From Bacteroidota bacterium (GTDB lineage Bacteria > Bacteroidota > Bacteroidia > JACPRZ01): a stretch of DNA of 59,727 nucleotides. The notes under the pieces are model-generated. The model did no database searches, had not been told where the DNA came from, and saw nothing but the letters and a program-made list of their open reading frames with translations. Below are positions 34,546 to 43,250 of this stretch, in pieces. The position numbers were made by a program, and so were the translations under genes. Positions within the stretch are counted from its first letter, which is position 1, and every line of letters starts with the position of its first letter. The stretch spans positions 15,464-75,190 of the forward strand of contig JACPRZ010000001.1 of NCBI GenBank assembly GCA_016193485.1. Reading direction: 5' to 3'.

Positions 34546-35097
34546 ATGAATACAAATCTGATTTTACGAGAGGAAAACATCATCCGGCAAATTTATTTTA
34601 TTCGCGGAGAAAAAGTAATGCTGGATTTTGATTTGGCTCAACTGTATCAGGTGGAAACTAAGTATCTTAAAAGGCAAGTCCGAAGAAACATAGAGCGTTT
34701 CCCGGAGGACTTCATGTTTGAATTGACCAAAGAGGAATATCGTCTTCTAAGGAGCCAAATTGGCTCCTTAGAAAATATCGGAAAGGGAAAATATTCAAAG
34801 TATCTTCCCTATGCTTTTACCGAACAGGGTATAGCTATGCTCTCCGGCATATTAAATTCTTCAATAGCCGTTGAAGTGAATATTGCTATTATGCGAACAT
34901 TTGTCCACTTGCGTAAATTGATTGATAGCAATCGGAATCTTGCCGAAAAAATTGACAAGTTGGAAAGTAAATTGAAAGAGAAAACGGAAAAGTATGATAA
35001 AGATATTGCCTTAATTTTTGAAGCCATACGCCAACTCATGCAGCCACCCAATCCTCCGAGAAAAAGAATTGGATTTAAAATCGGTAAAAGCAATTAA
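34546..35097 (+). CDS. ORF6N domain protein
   Basis: 183 residues. The N-terminal ORF6N DNA-binding domain is clear: IIRQIYFIRGEKVMLDFDLAQLYQVETKYLKRQVRRN, RFPEDFMFELTKEE and YLPYAFTEQGIAMLSGIL. A coiled coil (~120-160) follows and then a basic tail (PPRKRIGFKIGKSN). Family knowledge: ORF6N proteins come from phages and mobile elements and often sit in R-M operons; function unknown. The three palindromes directly upstream suggest it regulates itself or hsdS. It lies 123 bp after hsdM and 11 bp before hsdS. Confidence 0.88.
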   Translation: MNTNLILREENIIRQIYFIRGEKVMLDFDLAQLYQVETKYLKRQVRRNIERFPEDFMFELTKEEYRLLRSQIGSLENIGKGKYSKYLPYAFTEQGIAMLSGILNSSIAVEVNIAIMRTFVHLRKLIDSNRNLAEKIDKLESKLKEKTEKYDKDIALIFEAIRQLMQPPNPPRKRIGFKIGKSN

Positions 35098-35108
35098 AAA
35101 AGTTTGTG

Positions 35109-36248
35109 ATGGAAAAAAAACGATTTGGAGATATTGCAGATTTTGTAAATGGAATGCCATTTAGGCCAAAAGATTGGGGAACAAAGGGTCTTCCGATAAT
35201 TCGTATACAAAATCTCACTGAAACAAGCGGGATATTTAACTACTACGAAGGAGAATTTGATGAAAGATATTTGGTGAGGAATGATGACATATTGATTTCT
35301 TGGTCTGCTTCACTTGGAGTTTATCGTTGGGATAAGCAAGATGCTGTTTTGAATCAACACATTTTCAAAGTGAATTTGAAAAATGGCATTAATAAAACAT
35401 TTTTTTATTATGCCGTGCAGTCAAAATTGATTGAAATGGAGCGACAAGTTCATGGTTCAACAATGAAGCACATTACAAAAGGCAAATTTGATGACCTTAA
35501 AATTCCTCTCCCCGATTTATCAACCCAAAAAAAAATTTCATCCATCCTTGAGCAAGCCGATGCTGCTCGGCAAAAACGCAAACAGGCAAACCAACTCACC
35601 GGGCAATTTCTTCAATCTGCTTTTTTGGAAATGTTTGGAGATCTTTCTACCAATGAGAAAGGATGGCAGGTAACATTATTAGGAGAGGTTTGTGGTTTTG
35701 TCAGAGGACCGTTTGGTGGAAGTTTAAAAAAAGAAATCTTCAAAGAGAATGGTTACGCTGTGTATGAACAATCTCATGCTATTTATAATCAATTCAATGA
35801 GATTAGATATTTTATTGATGATGACAAGTTCAAAGAAATGAAAAGGTTTGAATTGAATGCTGGTGATTTAATAATGAGTTGTTCGGGAACAATGGGAAAA
35901 GTAGCAATTGTTCCTTCAAATATTAAGCGTGGAATTATCAATCAAGCCCTTTTAAAACTTACGCCATCACAAAAGATTTTGAATGTCTTTTTAAAGTTTT
36001 GGATGGAAAGTAAAAATTTTCAAAGTGATTTAAAAATGTATTCTCAGGGTGCGGCAATTCAAAATGTAGTATCTGTTAAAGTTTTAAAAGAAATAAAACT
36101 CCCCCTTCCCCCGCTTCCCCTCCAGATAAAATTCGCCTCGCTGGTGGAGCGCGTAGAAAAACTGCAGGAGAAGCAAAGAGAAAGTGAAAGGGAGTTGGAG
36201 AATTTGTTTCAATCTTTAATGCAACGATACTTTGGAAATTATACATAA
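35109..36248 (+). CDS. hsdS: Type I specificity subunit S
   Basis: 380 residues with two target-recognition domains (~1-140 and ~185-335). Each is followed by a conserved helical spacer: QKKISSILEQADAARQKRKQ at ~141-170 and QIKFASLVERVEKLQEKQRE near the end. TRD hallmarks are GTKGLPIIRIQNLTE and GDLIMSCSGTMGKV. HsdS sets the bipartite DNA target for methylation and cleavage. GTG at 35106 and ATG at 35109 are both possible starts; ATG is taken. It is the last gene of the hsd operon, followed by a hairpin repeat. Confidence 0.92.
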   Translation: MEKKRFGDIADFVNGMPFRPKDWGTKGLPIIRIQNLTETSGIFNYYEGEFDERYLVRNDDILISWSASLGVYRWDKQDAVLNQHIFKVNLKNGINKTFFYYAVQSKLIEMERQVHGSTMKHITKGKFDDLKIPLPDLSTQKKISSILEQADAARQKRKQANQLTGQFLQSAFLEMFGDLSTNEKGWQVTLLGEVCGFVRGPFGGSLKKEIFKENGYAVYEQSHAIYNQFNEIRYFIDDDKFKEMKRFELNAGDLIMSCSGTMGKVAIVPSNIKRGIINQALLKLTPSQKILNVFLKFWMESKNFQSDLKMYSQGAAIQNVVSVKVLKEIKLPLPPLPLQIKFASLVERVEKLQEKQRESERELENLFQSLMQRYFGNYT

Positions 36249-36261
36249 AACGGAATAAAAA

Positions 36262-36405
36262 AGTAAATTATTATTCCATCGAATTACGAACAAAATACGA
36301 ACATACGAAGTACGAACCTGCCAGCCGACAGGTGGATTCGTACTTCGTAACCCCGTAAAAAACCTGCCTGCCGGCAGGCAGGTTCGTATTTTGGTGAAAT
36401 AATAA
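36262..36405. repeat. TACGAA/GCAGGCAGG hairpin repeat, copy 1
   Basis: Interleaved inverted copies of TACGAAGTACGAA and TTCGTACTTCGTA, plus a perfect palindrome built on CCTGCCTGCCGGCAGGCAGG (36362-36385 with flanks). It may serve as the hsd operon terminator. A related copy lies at 47770-47880. Confidence 0.65.
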
Positions 36406-36429
36406 ATGTCACAATTTACCACGCGCACA

Positions 36430-36470
36430 GTATAATCCTGGCAATCAGGATAATCACAAAAATCAAGGTC
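36430..36470. repeat. AATCCTG/CAGGAT repeat
   Basis: ATCCTG-GCAAT-CAGGAT hairpin followed by AATCACAAAAATCAAGGTC, a short repeat type often seen between Bacteroidetes genes. The rest of the 36249-36513 gap is the repeat before it. Confidence 0.4.
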
Positions 36471-36513
36471 GGAGTTTAATGCAGAATTATTTTGAAAACT
36501 AAAATTAATTCAA

Positions 36514-37227
36514 ATGGAAAATAAAAAAGGCAATGTGGATGACATTATAGTTTCCTATACGGCATTGAGAAAAGCAATCGGCATTCTCGGAATTATGTTT
36601 CCGGTAATATTGATAGCCGGTGCCTATATCATGCAGTTTTGTGAACCGATTCAAAGTTCGATTAGTTGTTATTATCACACAGTAATGCGAAATGTGTTTG
36701 AAGGTGTGCTTTGGGTGTTTGCAGTGTTCCTGCTGTTTTATCGCTACGAAAAAACCGATAACGTTGCTACAACAGCCGCAGGTTTTTGTGCATTAGGGGT
36801 GGCGCTTTTTCCGACATTAGTCAGGAACTGCTCAACCTGCGATTATTTGTGCAGTTCAAGTTGCATGACTGAAAATTGCAGAGAAGTTATTGGAAGATTT
36901 CATTTAACATTTGCTTCATTATTTTTTTTAATACTTTCATGGATTTCGTTATTCCTTTTTACTAAAACCGACAAAACCAAAAAACCTACTCTAATGAAAA
37001 TACGAAGAAACCGTGTTTACATAGTTTGCGGAATAATCATGCTGGTTTGCATTGTGTTGATAGGAATTTATTTTTTATGCCTTAAAACTAAGTATCCATG
37101 GCTTGATAAATGTAATCCCGTTTTCTGGTTAGAAGCGGCAGCACTTTGGTCATTCGGAATCTCATGGATAGTTAAGGGTGATACTATACTGAAGGATAAA
37201 ACAGAACCTATTGTTTTATCATCTTAA
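36514..37227 (+). CDS. Six-span membrane protein of unknown function
   Basis: 237 residues with about six hydrophobic spans (GILGIMFPVILIAGAYIM, VLWVFAVFLLFY, TAAGFCALGVALFP, LTFASLFFLILSWISLFLF, IVCGIIMLVCIVLIGIYFL, WLEAAALWSFGISWIV). The loop after span 1, SSISCYYHTVMRN, and a Cys-rich loop (NCSTCDYLCSSSCMTENC) are its distinctive features; the latter could bind a metal or form disulfides. The spacing somewhat recalls DUF998-type proteins, but I cannot name the family. It is monocistronic or precedes the pRiA4b-like gene by 37 bp. Confidence 0.75.
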   Translation: MENKKGNVDDIIVSYTALRKAIGILGIMFPVILIAGAYIMQFCEPIQSSISCYYHTVMRNVFEGVLWVFAVFLLFYRYEKTDNVATTAAGFCALGVALFPTLVRNCSTCDYLCSSSCMTENCREVIGRFHLTFASLFFLILSWISLFLFTKTDKTKKPTLMKIRRNRVYIVCGIIMLVCIVLIGIYFLCLKTKYPWLDKCNPVFWLEAAALWSFGISWIVKGDTILKDKTEPIVLSS

Positions 37228-37264
37228 AGAAATTCAATATTGATAACAAGCAATCAATAATACC

Positions 37265-37831
37265 ATGAGTAAAATCTTTCAATTTAAAATAACGCTTTCA
37301 CACACAAATCCTGAAATCTGGCGCAGGTTTTTGGTAGGAGACAACATTACTTTTTATGATCTGCACCTCATTATTCAGGATGTGATGGGCTGGGAAAATG
37401 CCCACCTGTACCAGTTTTGTTACGACCGCCATTACATCGGCAGCCCGGAAGATTTGGAGCGAGACGATGTAAAGGATGCTCGAAAAATCAGGTTGAATGA
37501 ATTTTTCACCGGGCCGAACCTGAAAATCATTTATGAATATGATTTTGGCGACAGTTGGTATCACGAACTTGTTCTTGAAAAAATTCCGGAAGAAGAAAAA
37601 GGGAAACGATATCCCGTTTGCATTGCCGGTGAAAAAAAATGCCCGCCTGAGGACTGCGGCAGTATCCCGGGATTTTATGATATGCTCAATATCCTGAAAA
37701 AGAAAAAGGGTAGAGAGTATAAAGAGATGATGGAATGGCTTGGCGGTGAATTTGACCCCGATGAATTTGATTTGAACAGCGTGAATGAACGACTTGCCGG
37801 TTACCGGGAGATTGATTTTGGGATGAACTGA
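37265..37831 (+). CDS. Plasmid pRiA4b ORF-3-like protein
   Basis: 188 residues. The family signature is present: FQFKITLSHTNPEIWRRFLV, TFYDLHLIIQDVMGWENAHLYQF, YEYDFGDSWYHELVLEKI and a Cys-containing end (CIAGEKKCPPEDCGSIPGFYDML) that probably binds a metal. Proteins of this family are found on plasmids, IS1096-type elements and chromosomes; their function is not established. The charged C-terminus (EMMEWLGGEFDPDEFDLNSVNERL) is conserved in the family. Convergent with mnmE, 22 bp apart. Confidence 0.87.
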   Translation: MSKIFQFKITLSHTNPEIWRRFLVGDNITFYDLHLIIQDVMGWENAHLYQFCYDRHYIGSPEDLERDDVKDARKIRLNEFFTGPNLKIIYEYDFGDSWYHELVLEKIPEEEKGKRYPVCIAGEKKCPPEDCGSIPGFYDMLNILKKKKGREYKEMMEWLGGEFDPDEFDLNSVNERLAGYREIDFGMN

Positions 37832-37853
37832 TTTTGACTTTCTGGGTAAAAAC

Positions 37854-39257
37854 CTATTTTCCAATGCAAAAGCGTGAAAAGATATTCTCAAGTAAATCTT
37901 CCGGTGAAACCTCCCCTGTTACTGCCGCCAGGTGATTCAATGCCATCCTTAAATCAGCGGCAATGAGTTCTCCTGTCAGGTTTTTTGTGAGACCTTCTTC
38001 AACCCGTTTCAATGCTTCATCCGCTTTTACAATGGCATCCCAGTGCCTGGCATTTGAAATAATAATATCACCGGAAAAACCTGCTTCAGCGCTGCTGACC
38101 TCAAGAATTTTATTTCGGAGCAGATCAATATTTAACTTTTTGAGCGCTGAGATAAATAGTATATTGCCTAAGGAGGAAAATTCTTTTTTTGTTTCGGCAA
38201 GATTGCTCTTGTCCATTTTGTTACCGACCGGAATCAAATGACTTTTATTCCCGGAAGTAAGTTTCCGGAAATCTTCAATGGTTGTTTTCAGATATTCCGC
38301 CTTCATTTCGGTTACATCGAAAACATATAAAATAACAGAAGAGGTTTTTATTTTTTCAAGTGTTCTTCGCACGCCTTCGGCTTCAATGGCATCGGTTGCG
38401 CTGCGGATTCCGGCAGTATCAATAAAGCGGAAAACCATTCCGCCCATGATAATTTCATCCTCTATGATATCGCGGGTAGTCCCCGGTATTTCCGAAACAA
38501 TGGCGCGATCTTCGTTCAGCAATACATTCAAAAGGGTTGATTTCCCAACGTTAGTCCTTCCTGCAATAACTACCGGAATGCCGTTTTTAATGGCATTGCC
38601 TGTCTCAAAGGATTCGGTAAGACGGCTGATTTTTTCACGTATGGTTTCAATGAGCGTCAGAAGTTCTTTTCTTCCGGCAAATTCAACATCTTCTTCGCTG
38701 AAATCAAGTTCCAGTTCAATGAGAGAGGCGAAGCGTATAAGTTCTTCACGCAGGAAGCGGATTTCTCCGGATACACCCCCCCTCATTTGTTGCAGGGCGA
38801 TCCTGTGCTGCGCTTCGCTGCGGGAGGCGATGAGGTCGGCAACCGCTTCGGCACGGGAGAGGTCCATCTTACGGTTGAGGAATGCACGCAGGGTAAATTC
38901 ACCCGGCTGGGCAAGGCGCGCGCCTTGCTTTACGAGTAATTGCAATATCTGTTGTTGAATATAAACGGAACCGTGGCAGGAAATCTCCGCAACATTTTCA
39001 CCGGTATAGGAATGTGGCGCCCTGAAGATATGCAACAGTACATCATCAAGATGTTTCTTCCCGTCAATGATGGATCCGAAATGGATTGTATGGGTGTGAT
39101 AATCGCAGACATTTTTTTCCAATCCTGCCGGCTGAAAAACCCGCGATGCAATTTCAAATGCATCCGCTCCCGAAAGCCGTATTACGGCAATAGCCCCTGA
39201 ACCTGCAGGAGTGGCGATGGCGGCAATGGAGGAGGTATCGGGGTAAAACATTTGCAA
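37854..39257 (-). CDS. mnmE: tRNA uridine-5-carboxymethylaminomethyl GTPase MnmE
   Basis: 467 residues. The N-terminal THF-binding domain (DTSSIAAIATPAGSGAIAVIRLSG), a helical domain and an inserted G domain with P-loop GRTNVGKSTLLN, DTAGIR switch II and NKMD precede the C-terminal FCIGK. The last motif carries the CxGK Cys needed for catalysis. With MnmG it modifies U34 of several tRNAs. ATG at 39257 and ATG at 39251 (MFYPDTSS) are both possible. Convergent with the gene at 37265. Confidence 0.95.
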   Translation of the reverse strand: MQMFYPDTSSIAAIATPAGSGAIAVIRLSGADAFEIASRVFQPAGLEKNVCDYHTHTIHFGSIIDGKKHLDDVLLHIFRAPHSYTGENVAEISCHGSVYIQQQILQLLVKQGARLAQPGEFTLRAFLNRKMDLSRAEAVADLIASRSEAQHRIALQQMRGGVSGEIRFLREELIRFASLIELELDFSEEDVEFAGRKELLTLIETIREKISRLTESFETGNAIKNGIPVVIAGRTNVGKSTLLNVLLNEDRAIVSEIPGTTRDIIEDEIIMGGMVFRFIDTAGIRSATDAIEAEGVRRTLEKIKTSSVILYVFDVTEMKAEYLKTTIEDFRKLTSGNKSHLIPVGNKMDKSNLAETKKEFSSLGNILFISALKKLNIDLLRNKILEVSSAEAGFSGDIIISNARHWDAIVKADEALKRVEEGLTKNLTGELIAADLRMALNHLAAVTGEVSPEDLLENIFSRFCIGK

Positions 39258-39341
39258 TTATTTTCAGATTTCTGGATTTGCAGATTTTTTTAATCCCTAA
39301 ATCCCTAACGTGGACAAGCCAGAACTAAACAGGAAAAACAT

Positions 39342-39499
39342 AAATCCGAAATCCGAATACCGAAATCCGAAACAAATTCGAAATACAAATGTTCAAAATT
39401 CAAAAAGACAAACACCCAACTGATGGTAATAAGTTTGTATTTGCATTTATTTTTATTTTTGAAATTTAGTTATTAGATATTGTTTCGGATTTCGGATTT
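39342..39499. repeat. Inverted repeat AAATCCGAAATCCGAA
   Basis: AAATCCGAAATCCGAA at 39342-39357 is exactly complementary to TTCGGATTTCGGATTT at 39484-39499, with further partial pairing inside. Short AAATCCC direct repeats flank it (39290-39310 and 39605-39650). The 39258-39647 gap holds only these repeats. Confidence 0.65.
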
Positions 39500-39647
39500 A
39501 ACTATTCAGATTTCAATCTTTTCTATCGCAAAAAAAACAAGATTGGAATTCCAATTTTTCATAGAGGGAATAAAAATATCTTTACCATAATTGGTTGAAA
39601 TATTATTGATAAGACACTAAATCTCTAAATCCAAAAATCCCAAAATC

Positions 39648-41147
39648 CTAAAATCCCAATGATTTCCCACGGTAAAAATCCAGCAGTTTGATTTTAAAGA
39701 TCAGGTCATACTTCGCCTGTAGCAGGTCCGATTGCATTTTACCGAGTTTGGTTTTTGCCTGGTTGTATTCAAAGGAAGTTGCCATTCCGATATTGAATTT
39801 CTCTCCTGTGTATTTAAATGATTCACTCATGGCTTTGGCGGCTTTTTCAGAGGCGCGGTAACGCAGCATTGCGGCTTTTGCATCGGCATGCGCCCGGCTT
39901 ATGGTTTTGAAAAGTTCCTTACGGGCAATCAGAAGATTATATTGCGCCTGTTCCGCAACAATTTTTGCTTTTGTAACGGCTGTTTTTACCTGCCAGTTGG
40001 TGAAAAGGGGAATGCTCAGATTCAACCGCACGCTTTGGTTCAGATTATCATCAAACTGCCTGCCGAACGGAATATTATCAAATGAATAGGAATAGGTAGG
40101 AGCGATGACCGGTTCAGGCGCTGTGACGGTATAGCCAATGGTGTCATAACCTGTGATGGAAATTCCTGAAATTTTTTTCTGCTGGTCCGAATAACCGCTT
40201 CCGATTGAACCGCTGAGCGTTAATTGCGGATACCGTGAACCCTTTGCCGCAGCGAGTCCTTTAATAGAACTCTCAAGGTTATATTCAGCGCTTTTGATTT
40301 CAGGCCTTGATGAAACTGCCAGGTTAAAGATTTGCAGGGGGGAAAGAGATAATATACCTGTATCCGGATTATTAGTAACCGGTTTTTCGATGATGAATCC
40401 GTCTGCACTGTCAATCTCCAGCAGTTGTACCAGTTGCAGGTAAGAGAGGTCGAGTTGGTTTAACGCGTTCACCACATTCAGCGCTTCAAGCGCCTCCTGG
40501 GCTTCCACATCAAGCAAATTACCTGGCGCCAGGCCTCCGGCTTCAACCATTTTGCGGGTTTGTTCAACCTGCTGCTTAATGGTGAGGTGCTGCTGCTTAG
40601 CAATCTCCAGCAATTCCTCATTGAAAAGAATCTGCATGTAACTCTGGGCAATGGTCAGTGATATTTCATCCCGCATACGGTCGGCATCAGACATGGCGGC
40701 CATATAGAGGAATTTATTTTGCCTTATTGTGTTCAGCGCCTGCAGACCATTGAAAAGGGTAACCTGTGCATTCAGCCCGAAACTGCCGGATTGAATATTT
40801 TCGGTTGTAAATTCATAAGAATAAGGGTCAACGGTTTTTCCTGAACTCAGTCCGTAGTTAGAAGAACTGTAGAGAGACGGAAAACGGTTCATCCTGCTCT
40901 GGGAATATCCCTCTTTTACCGACCGGACGGTAAGAACCTGCTGCCTGACCTGAAGGTTGTTGGCGAGGGCGTAGTCAATGCATTCTTTTAGTGACCATAC
41001 CTTTGTCTGGGCAAATGCGGAAAGAGATGCAGAAATCAAAAAAATGAGGCAGAAGGAAGAAACAATGTAGGGGAATTTCAGCCGGATTTTTTTTTTAATC
41101 CGGATTAAGTGATGTTTCCGGAGACGGGAGAATACCATGCATCGCAA
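39648..41147 (-). CDS. TolC-family outer-membrane efflux protein
   Basis: 499 residues with an N-terminal signal (IVSSFCLIFLISASLSAFAQ) behind an unusually long basic leader. The two OEP repeats (~50-270 and ~290-495) begin VWSLKECIDYALANNLQVRQQ and LQIFNLAVSSRPEIKSAEY. Family knowledge: trimeric TolC-like channels export drugs or proteins with an inner-membrane pump, but no pump genes are adjacent. It starts 5 bp after the PorE-like gene, so the two are cotranscribed. Confidence 0.9.
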   Translation of the reverse strand: MRCMVFSRLRKHHLIRIKKKIRLKFPYIVSSFCLIFLISASLSAFAQTKVWSLKECIDYALANNLQVRQQVLTVRSVKEGYSQSRMNRFPSLYSSSNYGLSSGKTVDPYSYEFTTENIQSGSFGLNAQVTLFNGLQALNTIRQNKFLYMAAMSDADRMRDEISLTIAQSYMQILFNEELLEIAKQQHLTIKQQVEQTRKMVEAGGLAPGNLLDVEAQEALEALNVVNALNQLDLSYLQLVQLLEIDSADGFIIEKPVTNNPDTGILSLSPLQIFNLAVSSRPEIKSAEYNLESSIKGLAAAKGSRYPQLTLSGSIGSGYSDQQKKISGISITGYDTIGYTVTAPEPVIAPTYSYSFDNIPFGRQFDDNLNQSVRLNLSIPLFTNWQVKTAVTKAKIVAEQAQYNLLIARKELFKTISRAHADAKAAMLRYRASEKAAKAMSESFKYTGEKFNIGMATSFEYNQAKTKLGKMQSDLLQAKYDLIFKIKLLDFYRGKSLGF

Positions 41148-41152
41148 CGGTT

Positions 41153-43156
41153 TTAATCTTCTATAAGTTTTACTTCAACGCGCCTGTTTTGAGCCCTGCC
41201 TTCCTCGGTATCGTTGGATGCGATAGGGAACTGCGATCCGAATCCTTTTACCATAATGCGATTATCGGATACACCTTTTGTGCGGGCATAATCGGCTATG
41301 AAATTTGCACGTTTCAGGGAAAGTTCAATATTGAATTTTTCTTTTCCCACAAAATCGGTATGGCCGTGAATGAGCAGTTTAAATGTGGTTGTAGAAAGCA
41401 ATTGGCCGATGACGGCATCCAGTTGCACTTTCGATTCTTCGCTGATGGTCAGTTGTACCTGGGCGGTTTTAAACAGGATATTTTTTACTTTAAATAAATC
41501 AGGATTGACCGAAACGAGTTTTTCTTTCCGTTCGGCAACAAAGTCCTTTACAAGGGCATAGGTAATATTTGCATCATAGGGAAGCGTAATATCTGCCGAT
41601 ACCGGCAAATAGCGTGCGCTGGAAAAAATAACATGATAACTTTTTTCTGCCGGGAGCATAATAAAATATTCACCGTCTTCTTTTGATTGTGTCGTGCCTG
41701 CCGTATCCTTTTTTTCGCTGTTCACAACGATGATCTCCCCGCGCACTCCCTGGAGGGTCTGGGAATCGGTGATTTTTCCTTTAAGGATGGAATATTTTGA
41801 TGCTTCTTCTTTTTTTACCGATGGAAGCAGTTCGGACAGTTGCGGTATTTCAATAACATAAATATCTTTTTCGCCCTTGCCACCGTCACGTAAACTGGAA
41901 AAATAACCTCTTTTGTTGTCGGCAGTCATTACAAAATGCACATCATCGTCAGTTGTATTGACAGGATAACCGACATTTTCGGGAACGGACCAATTGTCAT
42001 TTTGAAAAACCGAACGGAAAATATCGTATCCGCCTAATGATTTATGCCCTTTTGAACTGAAGAAGAGAGTTTTCCCGTCAGGGTGAATATAAACGCCAAT
42101 TTCGTCTTCCGCTGTATTAATAATATTTCCAAGGTTTTCAGGTTCATCCCATTGACCTTTTGAGGTCTTCTCGCTTTTCCAGATGTCACCCTGCCCGAAT
42201 CCGCCTTTAGTTTCACTAATAAAATAAAGTGTATTTCCGTCAGCCGACACGCAGGCGGATGATTCAAAATAGGAAGAGTTGATGGATTTAGGAAGCGCCT
42301 GCGGTGATGACCACCTGCCGGTAGAACCGAGAATGGAGACATAAATATCACCTGACCGTGTTTTATTGGGAATGTTGCGGTACACAAAAATCTGTTTTCC
42401 TTCAGGCGAGATACTAAGGGAGGCATCATGGAAATTGGTGTTTATTCCGCCTTTTATGTTGGTTGATTGCCTCCATGTTTTTGTGGTGTCGTTGAAATTG
42501 GCGATATAAACATCCTCATAAAAACCATGATCATAATTATCCCTTCCTTTTCCTTTTGTATCCGCTCTTCTTGAGGTAAAAATGATGGTCTTTTCATCAA
42601 GCGTAACTGAAGGTGCATAATCGGGATATTCACTGTTGATTGCAGGACCAAGATTTGAAATTTTGACATTAATGGGTTTTTTCATCATTTCCTGCGCATA
42701 ATTGCATTGGTCAAGGTAACGGCTGACTTCATTTTTGGGTACACTTGAAGGTGAAAGGGTGGCTTTATAGGTGTTGTATTCTTCCACCGCTTTCTGAAGG
42801 TTGCCCGTACGGTGGTATGCCATACCGATAAAAAGATGGATTTTTTTATGGACATCGCTTTTCATATAGAGCGCCTTTTGGAGATATTCAAGCGCAAGTG
42901 CCGGATTGCCGAGTTCCAGTTCGCACAATCCGAGCCAGAGTTGCACCTTAGGATCAAGCGAATTGGTTTCAAGCACATCATGATACAGTCGCAATGCCGC
43001 TTTGTAATCGCGTTGGCTATACCTGATACGGGCTACCGTCATTTTAATCCGGTCTTTTATTTTCATTTCGACAGAAACATCGGACGCAAAAGCCGGAAAG
43101 ACCAACGGCACGATAAACAGCGCTGACAGAAAGAAAGAAACGGGGGAATTTTTCAT
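41153..43156 (-). CDS. PorE-like T9SS protein (TPR, beta-propeller, CRD, OmpA)
   Basis: 667 residues. A signal peptide (FFLSALFIVPLVFPAFA) precedes TPRs (~25-140), five PD40/WD40-like blades (e.g. DYAPSVTLDEKTIIFTSRR, DASLSISPEGKQIFVYRN, GVYIHPDGKTLFFSSKGH), a carboxypeptidase-regulatory-like domain (SILKGKITDSQTLQGVRGEI) and a C-terminal OmpA domain (LIHGHTDFVGKEKFNIELSL...AQNRRVEVKL). This is the domain order of PorE, which anchors the T9SS to peptidoglycan. PorE of Porphyromonas is a lipoprotein; no lipobox Cys is seen here. The in-frame ATG at 43186 is upstream of the probable transcription start, so 43156 is chosen. Confidence 0.88.
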   Translation of the reverse strand: MKNSPVSFFLSALFIVPLVFPAFASDVSVEMKIKDRIKMTVARIRYSQRDYKAALRLYHDVLETNSLDPKVQLWLGLCELELGNPALALEYLQKALYMKSDVHKKIHLFIGMAYHRTGNLQKAVEEYNTYKATLSPSSVPKNEVSRYLDQCNYAQEMMKKPINVKISNLGPAINSEYPDYAPSVTLDEKTIIFTSRRADTKGKGRDNYDHGFYEDVYIANFNDTTKTWRQSTNIKGGINTNFHDASLSISPEGKQIFVYRNIPNKTRSGDIYVSILGSTGRWSSPQALPKSINSSYFESSACVSADGNTLYFISETKGGFGQGDIWKSEKTSKGQWDEPENLGNIINTAEDEIGVYIHPDGKTLFFSSKGHKSLGGYDIFRSVFQNDNWSVPENVGYPVNTTDDDVHFVMTADNKRGYFSSLRDGGKGEKDIYVIEIPQLSELLPSVKKEEASKYSILKGKITDSQTLQGVRGEIIVVNSEKKDTAGTTQSKEDGEYFIMLPAEKSYHVIFSSARYLPVSADITLPYDANITYALVKDFVAERKEKLVSVNPDLFKVKNILFKTAQVQLTISEESKVQLDAVIGQLLSTTTFKLLIHGHTDFVGKEKFNIELSLKRANFIADYARTKGVSDNRIMVKGFGSQFPIASNDTEEGRAQNRRVEVKLIED

Positions 43157-43183
43157 GTTTGAAAAAAGATGATAGTTAATGCA

Positions 43184-43191
43184 CAAAAGTA
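43184..43191 (-). promoter_or_regulatory. -7 promoter element (TACTTTTG, minus strand)
   Basis: Exact TAnnTTTG on the minus strand, 27 nt before ATG 43156. It decides the start of the PorE-like gene. Confidence 0.55.
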
Positions 43192-43250
43192 GATAAATTA
43201 TTCAATCCGGAATTAATAAGATTTATCAGGTGTCGGGTAACACCCAAAGG

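Noticed and set aside
38278..38958. Long plus-strand ORF (226 codons) opposite mnmE
   Set aside because: Ser/Arg-rich composition and full overlap with a well-conserved mnmE on the other strand; an antisense shadow.
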